This document shows, piece by piece, positions 1 to 6,396 of a stretch of 6,396 bases of DNA. A program made the position numbers and the translations under genes. The notes below the pieces were generated by a model. That model was not told the DNA's origin, ran no database searches, and saw nothing but the letters and a program-made list of their open reading frames with translations. The stretch's first letter is position 1, and each line of letters begins with the position of its first letter. The DNA is from Bacilli bacterium (GTDB lineage: Bacteria > Bacillota_I > Bacilli_A > RF39 > UBA660). The stretch spans positions 1 through 6,396 of the forward strand of contig JAFUFG010000169.1 in assembly GCA_017470045.1 (NCBI GenBank), written 5' to 3'.

Positions 1-728
1 CTCTTTATTACTACATGTTTTTCAACAGCTTTATTGATAAGAACTTTATTATTAAGTAGTTTATCTTCTGCCTTTTCTACAAACAAGTAAACATCCCTTT
101 TTATCATTTTATGCATTTCACTTTGCATATAATCTAATGAAGCATTAGAAGCATAAACACGTTTAGTAATTCCTTCTAAAATAGTCTTCATCTTCCAGAA
201 ATCAGATTTGATAGAACCCATAAGTTCATATGCTCTAATTTCGATATTCATCATATCTACATTAACCTTATGTTGCTCCTCCGAATCTATAATTTCAAAT
301 CTGTAAGAAGCTTTAGGTCTTGCTTTAAATTCCTGGTGAGAAGGACATATTTCATTCTTGTTTGCTTTAAGAATTAAATATTTAATATAATCACCAGGAA
401 GACTCAAGTCTAATAAAGTATCTTTCTTACCTAATACTACAGAATTTAAACCTCTTGCATCATGATCATTCCAAAAATTATTGACTGAATGTGGAGACAT
501 GTAGCCAGGTTTAAATCCCATAACTTCTTCTAAATACGCTTGCTGTTCTTTATTTATAATAGTAGGAACAATGAATCCAGATTCTGTTATTGGTGCAACA
601 AATTCTATAGTAGAATCTTCAGACATCCCACCATACAATACATGATTTTCATCCTGTATATCAGGATCCTTTCTCATTATGTATCTTACTACTATTTTTC
701 TATTTTCTAAACAAGACTGTGTTTCCAT
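1..728 (-). CDS. Hypothetical phage protein downstream of the capsid gene, 5' part only (242 codons visible)
   Basis: The frame is open from an ATG at 728 to the window edge, so the C-terminus is missing. I do not recognise a named family. The visible part starts METQSCLENRKIVVRYI and has a mixed alpha/beta N-terminal half. A conserved-looking stretch follows at residues 88-122 (NDHDARGLNSVVLG, then LDLSLPGDYIKYLILKA). A charged, largely helical half (about 150-242) carries many Lys/Glu residues. No signal peptide or membrane segment is visible. The start is chosen because the ATG sits in the context AAAATAATATGG, identical over 12 bases to the start of the capsid gene. The gene lies 89 bases after the capsid stop on the same strand, so a virion or head-completion role is likely by context, but this is inference. 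A predicted hairpin occupies its leader. Confidence is high that it is a gene and low for any function. Confidence 0.8.
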   Translation of the reverse strand, partial: METQSCLENRKIVVRYIMRKDPDIQDENHVLYGGMSEDSTIEFVAPITESGFIVPTIINKEQQAYLEEVMGFKPGYMSPHSVNNFWNDHDARGLNSVVLGKKDTLLDLSLPGDYIKYLILKANKNEICPSHQEFKARPKASYRFEIIDSEEQHKVNVDMMNIEIRAYELMGSIKSDFWKMKTILEGITKRVYASNASLDYMQSEMHKMIKRDVYLFVEKAEDKLLNNKVLINKAVEKHVVIK

Positions 729-774
729 ATTATTTTCGCTTTTTATATTTTTCTTTACCTTTTATTACTTAGCA

Positions 775-802
775 ATACTGCGGACGTTTCCGTCCGCAAT
801 AT
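775..802 (-). promoter_or_regulatory. GC-rich hairpin with GAAA tetraloop in the capsid-downstream gap
   Basis: Positions 779-786 and 791-798 form a perfect 8-bp stem (TGCGGACG with CGTCCGCA), six pairs being G-C, closing a four-base loop. On the transcribed (minus) strand the loop reads GAAA, a GNRA-type tetraloop. Beyond one C-A mismatch (778/799), three more A-T pairs (775-777 with 800-802) extend it. It starts about 15 bases after the capsid stop codon and ends about 50 bases before the next start. No T-tract follows the stem on either strand, so it is not a canonical intrinsic terminator. An mRNA-stabilising or processing structure at the 3' end of the capsid message is the more likely role (inference). 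It stands out sharply against the surrounding AT-rich sequence. Confidence 0.65.
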
Positions 803-817
803 CAACAAACACAATTA

Positions 818-2347
818 TTAACCTTGAAGTACTTGAGGTACCAAACTTACAACTCTAGTAGGATCCATCAACATAACTCCAAATCTACCAGACATACGGT
901 GCATACTTGAACCATCTATATCAGTAGCCATGTAGTTAATTTGATTTTGTCCTGTAAATGGATTTCTCAAACCATTGATATAGCCACGAGAGATTTCATC
1001 ACCTTTCAATCTTGTTAATTGTATATTAGGTTCTTCATCACTTCCCAAGTCAAATATATCAAATCTTGCTGAGAATGCAGGATAACCATTTATCAATATT
1101 TTATTACGCTCTTTGTCATTGTAGTATGGCATATTTTGAACTGTAATTATAATATTGTTAGGTCCTAAATATTCTGTGTATTGGTATCCAGCAGCCAATG
1201 CATGTTGAGAGAATTCGCTGCTAGTTTTTCTTATTTTACCAACCTCGTCATTCATCATTGTCCAGCCAGAAGTTTCACGTTCTACTGCTTCATGGAACCA
1301 TATTGCACCAAGCTCTCCTGTAGTAATAACTATTCTACGTTTGTCCATAGGAACATTAGCATTCATGCATAGTTTTCCTATTTCATCAGTCAATTCTTTG
1401 ATGTTAAATTTGTTGTAGTATTTAACTCTTGCTCCTTTACGCATTTGAGTATAAATACCATTACCAGTTTTAACAACGTTTCCTGATTTACCTATTGTAG
1501 TATATTGACCATTAGCATTACGATTAGACACTCCAAACAATTGAGCATTTATCATCATACGATTAAACTCAAAGTCAAATTCTCTTTCTATTGCAGACAT
1601 GAAGAATTCTAGGTAATCTATCTTACCATCAGATTCACGTATGAAAGGAACTTTACAATCATACATGCCATTCTTACGTATCAATTCACCGCCTACTTCA
1701 GTGTAAAGACGAATCATTGACCATTCTTCACGCATCTTAGAATTAGTAGAGTATCTTAGTCCTCCAACTTGTCTTGATAGATCACTTTCTACATAGTTAG
1801 CTTCATGTGAGAATCTTTCTCCTCTAAGCAATCTGTCAGATGGAATACCATCAATATTACCACCAGAAAGTTGTACTTCATAAGCCACTTTTGTACCTTC
1901 TGTTCTACCTTTACCTAACACAACCATTTGGTATAATTCATTCAAATTTCCAACGATAGTTTCACCATCGAAGAAGCATTGTTTGTCGAACACCAAAGTG
2001 AAAGGCATACTGTGAGAACCAACCATTCCGTTATTACCTACAGTACCTAAATTAGTACTAGTTATAGTAACACCGTTTTCATCACGTGCTTCTACAAGAG
2101 GATTATTTGAAGTTGCTCTACTTACCAACTCCCATACAAAATAATCATCATTTTCAAAATAACGAACTGGTCTGTTTGCTAAAGCTTTTTCCCAAGATAC
2201 ACCATACTTTGCTTCCCATAGAGTTGTTACTACTTTTTCCATTTCTTTAGGACAAGCACAATAAAACTCTGAAAAGTGTTTACGAGTTGCTATCTCAGGT
2301 GCAAACGTTGTAAATTTTTTAATTTGAACTTCACCTAATGTTGCCAT
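818..2347 (-). CDS. Major capsid protein, probably HK97 fold, crAss-like phage type
   Basis: This 509-residue protein would form the icosahedral shell of the phage head. It begins MATLGEVQIKKFTTFAPEIA and ends MDPTRVVSLVPQVLQG. Length and style fit the roughly 500-residue capsid proteins of crAss-like phages. A Gly/Asn-rich flexible stretch at about 88-115 could be the E-loop. A long helical segment at about 243-270 (DYLEFFMSAIEREFDFEFNR) could be the spine helix. The 335-440 region, with ITTGELGAIWFHEAV and ARFDIFDLGSDEEPNI, has the alternating strand/helix pattern of the P and A domains. No membrane segment or signal peptide is seen. The start is 6 bases after the stop of the acidic scaffold-like gene, in the context AAAATAATATGG, with no Shine-Dalgarno. 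The scaffold-capsid order is classic and supports the call. Domain assignment is by eye. Capsid identity is fairly secure; the exact phage family is less so. Confidence 0.8.
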   Translation of the reverse strand: MATLGEVQIKKFTTFAPEIATRKHFSEFYCACPKEMEKVVTTLWEAKYGVSWEKALANRPVRYFENDDYFVWELVSRATSNNPLVEARDENGVTITSTNLGTVGNNGMVGSHSMPFTLVFDKQCFFDGETIVGNLNELYQMVVLGKGRTEGTKVAYEVQLSGGNIDGIPSDRLLRGERFSHEANYVESDLSRQVGGLRYSTNSKMREEWSMIRLYTEVGGELIRKNGMYDCKVPFIRESDGKIDYLEFFMSAIEREFDFEFNRMMINAQLFGVSNRNANGQYTTIGKSGNVVKTGNGIYTQMRKGARVKYYNKFNIKELTDEIGKLCMNANVPMDKRRIVITTGELGAIWFHEAVERETSGWTMMNDEVGKIRKTSSEFSQHALAAGYQYTEYLGPNNIIITVQNMPYYNDKERNKILINGYPAFSARFDIFDLGSDEEPNIQLTRLKGDEISRGYINGLRNPFTGQNQINYMATDIDGSSMHRMSGRFGVMLMDPTRVVSLVPQVLQG

Positions 2348-2353
2348 ATTATT

Positions 2354-3469
2354 TTATTTTCTGTTATTGCCTTCAACTAATTTTTTTAAATTTTCTAAAG
2401 TCATATTACCACTGGTTTCAGTCATATACTGAAGATTACCTTCAGATGTAGTCTTTTGACCTCTTCTTAACATGTCTTCGAATTTTGAAACTTTTTTATT
2501 ATATTCTTTATTGACTTTAGTTTTAATTAACTTATCCATATTTTTAAAACCATCAGTCATTACATAGAAAAATCCAACATGTCTCAAAAAGTCTGCTCTA
2601 TTATTTTTCTCATAATTTTGCAGTTCTGTGTAGTATCTACCATCAGCATCTTTTATAGAAGGTTTTGATACAGCATCCCATATTTTATTACGAGTTCTTT
2701 CATCTGTTTCTATACCTCCTAGCATTTCATTCTTTAAGATAGATTGATGCAAATTTTCGCTTTCTTCAGAGAGCTTTTTCTCCATAGCATCATTAGCATC
2801 TTTTGCTGCTTTTACTTCAGCTTTATATCTATCGGAATAATACTTTCTTAAATTATTCAAAGAGTCTTTTGCTTCATCAATATCATCACCTGCATCAAAG
2901 ATTCTTTTCAATTGCTTTTGTGCTTTTTCGTCAGAATATCCTCTTGAAATAAGATCATTATAAATTAAATATTGTCTTAATTTATCAGCATCTTCTGTCT
3001 CTTCTTCCAAAGCGTCTTCTTTAATACTATCAAGTTGATATAATGTTGTTTCGTACCTTTGAATATCTGTTGGTTCCATACCACCTTTTAAGGCTTTTTC
3101 GATAGACTTTTGTCTGTCTGAAATACCATTGTCAATGACCTTTCTTATTGCTTCAGTTAGTTTATCTTCGTCATTAATGTCATCAATTTCAATACTTTCC
3201 AACACGCCCTTTTCTTTTAAGAGTTTAGCGAATTCATTGATAACATTTGTTGAATCCTGTTCTTCTGGTTCTTCTTTTTCTGGTTGCTTTTCTTCGGTTT
3301 CTTCTTCCTTAGGAGGCTCTACCAAATCGGTATCTTCCAATTGGGTATTAGCCCTATCCTTTTCTCTAGTTGTAGTCGTTTGGGTTTCCTCTTCATCGGG
3401 AACATCTTCCGAAGGTTTATTCAAACCAAGAAGTTCTAACGACATATCATCTAATTCTAACGCTGCCAT
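2354..3469 (-). CDS. Acidic coiled-coil protein, probable capsid scaffolding protein
   Basis: This 371-residue protein is very hydrophilic and mostly helical. Residues 1-20 form a short amphipathic leader (MAALELDDMSLELLGLNKPS). Residues 21-75 are a low-complexity, Glu/Pro/Thr-rich acidic region with runs such as KEEETEEKQPEKEEPEEQ. Residues 76-95 (NVINEFAKLLKEKGVLESIE) form a recognisable helix, followed by charged heptad-like helices to about 245. The rest is more mixed, with an aromatic patch at 294-308 (FLRHVGFFYVMTDGF). The C-terminus is a short helix with a basic tail (LENLKKLVEGNNRK), as in many scaffolds where a basic C-terminal helix contacts the capsid protein. It lies 6 bases upstream of the capsid gene, so the two are almost certainly co-expressed. 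No serine-protease motif was seen, so it does not look like a protease-scaffold fusion. The role rests on composition and position rather than on a conserved domain. Confidence 0.68.
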   Translation of the reverse strand: MAALELDDMSLELLGLNKPSEDVPDEEETQTTTTREKDRANTQLEDTDLVEPPKEEETEEKQPEKEEPEEQDSTNVINEFAKLLKEKGVLESIEIDDINDEDKLTEAIRKVIDNGISDRQKSIEKALKGGMEPTDIQRYETTLYQLDSIKEDALEEETEDADKLRQYLIYNDLISRGYSDEKAQKQLKRIFDAGDDIDEAKDSLNNLRKYYSDRYKAEVKAAKDANDAMEKKLSEESENLHQSILKNEMLGGIETDERTRNKIWDAVSKPSIKDADGRYYTELQNYEKNNRADFLRHVGFFYVMTDGFKNMDKLIKTKVNKEYNKKVSKFEDMLRRGQKTTSEGNLQYMTETSGNMTLENLKKLVEGNNRK

Positions 3470-3496
3470 ATTGTCTTTTGTTTGTTTTAGTTACTG

Positions 3497-3507
3497 CAAA
3501 ATTACAA
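3497..3507 (-). promoter_or_regulatory. Putative Bacteroidota-type promoter box before the scaffold-capsid pair
   Basis: On the minus strand this reads TTGTAATTTTG, containing TAATTTTG, which matches the TAnnTTTG -7 consensus known for the primary sigma factor of Bacteroides. It ends 27 bases before the ATG at 3469, so transcription would start about 20 bases ahead of the gene. The same 11 bases occur before the holin gene at nearly the same distance. I could not find the expected TTG-type -33 element at the usual spacing, so a phage-specific factor or a weak promoter is possible. Confidence 0.42.
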
Positions 3508-3511
3508 AATA

Positions 3512-3551
3512 TCTATATAATAATGTTTATATATAATTATTTTTATATAGA
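3512..3551. repeat. AT-only inverted repeat immediately after the holin-like gene
   Basis: Positions 3512-3520 (TCTATATAA) and 3543-3551 (TTATATAGA) are perfect 9-base inverted copies separated by 22 AT-rich bases. An alternative inner pairing joins 3519-3524 with 3536-3541. The structure starts directly after the TAG stop of the holin-like gene. In the minus-strand transcript it is followed by TATTTTG, so a weak terminator or end-processing signal is conceivable. The stem contains only one G-C pair and the sequence is nearly all A and T, so chance is a serious alternative. Confidence 0.3.
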
Positions 3552-4028
3552 CTAATCTGGATCTCCAACCTTATTATCTTTATTTATATCTACATTAAGG
3601 TATCTTTCAGTTTTATCTATCAAAAACTTGCGGAGAACTATTAGCCATTTAGGCGCATTATCGTTAGCAGTACTCCAATTTTCTAATATGCTTAATGCTG
3701 TAATTGCACATATTATAAATGATATAATTGCTGTAATTTTTATATCAGAAAAGTGAGAAATAATTTGAGTTTCTAAAGCCCAAGACACAACAATTATCAA
3801 CATTGTTAAGCCCATTGTATTTATAGTTTTCCACGCTTTTTGTGAGGAGTATTTTGCAGAATTACACTTCTCTGGATACTTATTTTTCACACGTCTATTA
3901 CACATATATGCAGATATATTATCTATTATTATGAATAATAATGCCACAACTATGTACCATAAAGAAGGGTATATCCATCCCCAAATTCCTGCCATTGTTG
4001 CTACTAAATATTTACTGTAGTTCTCCAT
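3552..4028 (-). CDS. Holin-like membrane protein (phage holin family 4-like)
   Basis: This 158-residue protein would sit in the host inner membrane and open it at the end of infection so that an endolysin can reach the cell wall. Three hydrophobic segments are visible at about 10-35 (AGIWGWIYPSLWYIVVALLF), 72-86 (MGLTMLIIVVSWAL) and 96-115 (ITAIISFIICAITALSILEN). A basic loop between the first two (CNRRVKNKYPEK, 43-54) and a charged C-terminal tail complete it. The acidic residue and Asn after the first helix (IIIDNISAYM) and the SILEN motif at the end of the third are typical of the phage_holin_4 / TcdE-like group, known from several Bacteroides phages. The ATG lies 65 bases after the LRR gene and is preceded by a promoter-like box. 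No endolysin or spanin is seen in the window. The gene ends in TAG, the only amber stop here, with an in-frame TAA two codons later. Confidence 0.75.
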   Translation of the reverse strand: MENYSKYLVATMAGIWGWIYPSLWYIVVALLFIIIDNISAYMCNRRVKNKYPEKCNSAKYSSQKAWKTINTMGLTMLIIVVSWALETQIISHFSDIKITAIISFIICAITALSILENWSTANDNAPKWLIVLRKFLIDKTERYLNVDINKDNKVGDPD

Positions 4029-4052
4029 GTTTTTATAAGTTAAATTCTTTTA

Positions 4053-4063
4053 CAAAATTACAA
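4053..4063 (-). promoter_or_regulatory. Putative Bacteroidota-type promoter box before the holin-like gene
   Basis: The minus strand reads TTGTAATTTTG, identical over 11 bases to the box at 3497-3507, and includes TAATTTTG (TAnnTTTG -7 consensus of Bacteroides). It ends 24 bases before the ATG at 4028, giving a leader of about 17-20 bases if used. No convincing -33 element is seen upstream. Recurrence at the same distance before two consecutive genes is the main support. Confidence 0.42.
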
Positions 4064-4093
4064 TAAATTTCAATATTTTAAAGTATATAAATT

Positions 4094-6396
4094 TTATAAA
4101 GTATCTTCATAATTATATCTTACATTTGGCATATCAAAAGACCCGAAATGGTCTGTATCATGTGGGAATCCATAGAACACTTTCTCAGATATAATTCTTG
4201 AAGTAGATCCATCAGTGTATTTTAGATTTGCTACTGCAGGTTTGAATATATTAGTGAATTTAACATTCTTAGCAGAATTAAATAGTTGATAACTGTAATC
4301 ATAAGGATTTTCATATTTAGCTGTCCAATATCCATTTGGCAATGCTGTCTGTGGTCCAGTTATTGCAAAACACATTGCATTATGTACAATATTATTATTA
4401 TAAAATACATTAGATATTGTAGATGTTCCAAACCAAGCACTGTATCTAAAGCAACATCTTACATCGAGAGATCTTGTTAAAGATCTAAATACATCTAAAT
4501 CTGTATTTGCTGGAAAGTAAATACCCGCAAATGTAAAACCTAAATTAGTTATTTTAGTAGCATACTTAAATAATGATTTTGGTATTATATAGGATTTATT
4601 TTCAGATGTAGAATAATAATGAAGTAATTTACAATTCAAGAACATTCCTTCTGCAGAAGTAATATCTGGATTATTATAAAACATGTATGGAACTATTCTA
4701 CCTCTCAATCCAAATTGAACAGGTGTTGAAGTATTCCCAATCTCATCAATATATTCTTTATTTACATTTATCCTATGACCACACTCTGAGAATAAATATG
4801 CACAATTAACATTCGTAGTACAATATCTTAATAAGTCTGGAGGGAATGCAAAGTTTTGAGTATTATATTCAGTAAGTGCATATTGATTATTTGCAATATC
4901 AATTGGTATATTATGAACAGTTTCTAACTCTACATTACGCTCAGAATAATCGTTATGAGAAGATGGTAACTTGACACAAGAAATTACATCGTCTAAATAT
5001 AAAGTTTGTTTAATATTATTATAGGTTTCACTAACATTATCTTCCACAATTAATGATTCTGGAATACTATTTTCCGAACCATCATAACTCCACATAAATG
5101 TCTGTTTTTTTAATTCTCTTGCAGAATTAAAAGTATAAGTATTATTAGCATAATTATATAAATATGGTGAATAATTAGGATTATTTTCCAATTCGGGATT
5201 TCTATTATCGTAATTTAAAATATCTTGATGTTCAAACATATGCGAAACATTATTTATTTTTCTATAAACATTCTTATAAGTAAATGTTTCTGATTCTGTA
5301 GTTACTAAATTATATGCATTGATTGTAGGAATATTATTATATATAGTAGATTCTGTCTGACTTAATAAATTTGCTTCAGTATCATAAGTACCTACAGTTC
5401 TATTTAAAATTATTTTAGATAGTGGCGTAACTGCAAGTTTATAATTATTTTCTAACTCTTCAAAAGAAGATATATTAGTAATAGTATAAACATCAGTAGT
5501 AACTAAAACTTCTTCAAGATTTGAAGAATTTACTATCTTAGAAGTAAAGGTTTTAGAACTTCCAGAAGTGGTTACTGAAACTATATCATCTTTAGATATG
5601 TTCAGTTCAAATGTTTCTTGATTTATGCCAGTTTTTGTTACAAGAGTTTGATTAACAGGTTCTCCATGATATAAGAATTTATATGGAATCATAGAATGAA
5701 CTCTATGAGTCTGATAAGATGATGCTGCAAATAAACCCTGTAAATCTTGTATATTATTGCAATTTGCAAATCCTTCTGGAGTTAATTCAAATTTAAAATC
5801 CTCAGAATTCTTTACACCAAAATCATAGAAACAGTATCTTGCCGAAGTAAGATTCTTGCAATTTTCGAACATTGCTCCTGGCAATTTAAAATTGCCATAA
5901 TCGCCTTCGTCCAATTCAATTAAACTAGAGGAAAGCATATGGTCTGCATATACAAGGCTTGTGCAATTTAGAAGAAGTGAATTTATCGCATTAGCATTTT
6001 GAAGGATTATAACTTTATCTGAACCAGCGCCTTCAAAAGAATAATAGTCTGTATGTGAGACACTTTGAAATACTCCTACTGTTAAATTGCCAATATCTCT
6101 TAATCTTTTATAGTTGGAATATGACGTTTCTCTTATTTCAAATCTTACTCTAGGCTGTCCAGATATTGTATTTGAAACAATGAAAGATCTAGATAAAGTT
6201 AATATAAAATCTATCCTCTCTGCTAACTCAGATATATCTATATTACCAGTAGCATAATTAACTCTAAAACTTCTAACATAAGACACTGCAGGAATATTAT
6301 TTTTTATAGTATTTAACTGGACGAAATCAGTATTAAAACTATTAGAAAATACTATACCAGAATATGTATCTTTTAGCATGTTATAAGATCCAAAAG
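4094..6396 (-). CDS. Large BspA-like leucine-rich-repeat protein, possible host-binding virion protein; 5' end may be outside the window
   Basis: From the first ATG (6379) the product is 761 residues, but the frame has no stop between 6379 and the edge (five more codons read FGSYN), so the true start may lie upstream. An N-terminal region (1-125) precedes about ten degenerate repeats. Their core is a Pro, then a Phe/Leu-rich strand, Asn-Cys or Asn-Asn, and a Phe about 12-15 residues on. Clear copies are PGAMFENCKNLTSARYCF (167-184), PEGFANCNNIQDLQGLF (201-217), PYMFYNNPDITSAEGMF (564-580) and PKSLFKYATKITNLGF (600-615); weaker ones are near 135, 372, 513, 657 and 699. This resembles BspA-like / DUF285-like LRRs of Bacteroidota surface proteins and their phages. 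A Thr/Ser-rich, strand-forming stretch at about 240-365 interrupts the repeats. No membrane segment or signal peptide is visible in the part seen. A tail-fibre or receptor-binding role is plausible but inferred. Confidence 0.72.
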   Translation of the reverse strand, partial: FGSYNMLKDTYSGIVFSNSFNTDFVQLNTIKNNIPAVSYVRSFRVNYATGNIDISELAERIDFILTLSRSFIVSNTISGQPRVRFEIRETSYSNYKRLRDIGNLTVGVFQSVSHTDYYSFEGAGSDKVIILQNANAINSLLLNCTSLVYADHMLSSSLIELDEGDYGNFKLPGAMFENCKNLTSARYCFYDFGVKNSEDFKFELTPEGFANCNNIQDLQGLFAASSYQTHRVHSMIPYKFLYHGEPVNQTLVTKTGINQETFELNISKDDIVSVTTSGSSKTFTSKIVNSSNLEEVLVTTDVYTITNISSFEELENNYKLAVTPLSKIILNRTVGTYDTEANLLSQTESTIYNNIPTINAYNLVTTESETFTYKNVYRKINNVSHMFEHQDILNYDNRNPELENNPNYSPYLYNYANNTYTFNSARELKKQTFMWSYDGSENSIPESLIVEDNVSETYNNIKQTLYLDDVISCVKLPSSHNDYSERNVELETVHNIPIDIANNQYALTEYNTQNFAFPPDLLRYCTTNVNCAYLFSECGHRINVNKEYIDEIGNTSTPVQFGLRGRIVPYMFYNNPDITSAEGMFLNCKLLHYYSTSENKSYIIPKSLFKYATKITNLGFTFAGIYFPANTDLDVFRSLTRSLDVRCCFRYSAWFGTSTISNVFYNNNIVHNAMCFAITGPQTALPNGYWTAKYENPYDYSYQLFNSAKNVKFTNIFKPAVANLKYTDGSTSRIISEKVFYGFPHDTDHFGSFDMPNVRYNYEDTL

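Noticed and set aside
779..798. Intrinsic terminator for the capsid operon
   Set aside because: The stem is strong, but neither strand has a run of T after it. I list it as a regulatory hairpin instead.
1181..1372. Plus-strand open frame of 63 codons
   Set aside because: It lies wholly inside the capsid gene on the opposite strand, with no leader, no sensible domain and a biased shadow composition.
3129..3536. Plus-strand open frame of 135 codons
   Set aside because: It is antisense to the acidic, Glu-rich part of the scaffold-like gene. Its Ser-rich low-complexity product is the complement of Glu/Asp-rich codons, and it opposes the direction of every real gene here.
3552..3554. TAG stop of the holin-like gene as a sign of amber recoding, which is known in some crAss-like phages
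   Set aside because: Readthrough would add only three residues before an in-frame TAA, and the other genes have no internal in-frame TAG. The window gives no support for recoding.
4286..4480. Plus-strand open frame of 64 codons
   Set aside because: It is antisense within the LRR gene; its Ile/Cys-rich product arises from the complement of AT-rich codons.
4469..4486. Pair of AGATCT palindromes 12 bases apart
   Set aside because: They are inside the LRR coding sequence and short enough to occur by chance in AT-rich DNA; there is no sign of a regulatory role.

Overview
The window is a single-strand (all minus-strand) stretch of an AT-rich, tightly packed, tailed double-stranded DNA phage genome. 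Everything supportable reads from position 6396 toward position 1. The host is probably a member of the Bacteroidota: there are no Shine-Dalgarno sequences before any start, the leaders are A-rich, two intergenic leaders carry a TAnnTTTG-type -7 box, and the largest protein has BspA-like leucine-rich repeats. The capsid protein and its acidic partner resemble those of crAss-like phages (Crassvirales). That affiliation comes from memory of the family and has not been tested by a search, so treat it as a working hypothesis.

Layout in transcription order: (1) 6396-4094, a large Asn/Tyr/Ser-rich protein with degenerate LRR repeats, probably an exposed or adhesin-like virion protein, whose reading frame is still open at the window edge; (2) a 65-base leader with a putative promoter box; (3) 4028-3552, a three-helix holin-like membrane protein; (4) an 82-base AT-rich leader with an inverted repeat and a second copy of the same 11-base promoter-like motif; (5) 3469-2354, a highly acidic, helical, scaffold-like protein; (6) 2347-818, the major capsid protein, only 6 bases after the scaffold stop; (7) an 89-base gap with a strong GC-rich hairpin capped by a GAAA loop; (8) 728-1, the 5' 242 codons of a further gene that runs out of the window.

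The genes make sense as part of a late, virion-assembly operon. The acidic protein would guide assembly of the capsid protein, the product of the gene at 728-1 is likely another virion or head-associated component, the LRR protein may contact the host surface, and the holin would permeabilise the inner membrane at lysis. The shared promoter-like motif suggests that the holin and the scaffold-capsid pair can each be transcribed from their own start. The hairpin after the capsid gene could stabilise or process that mRNA.

I see no tRNA, CRISPR array, insertion sequence, integrase or defence gene, and no gap above 100 bases without a gene. The window looks like an ordinary structural region. The points most worth checking are the regulatory motifs, the tetraloop hairpin, the open end of the LRR gene and the unnamed gene after the capsid gene.
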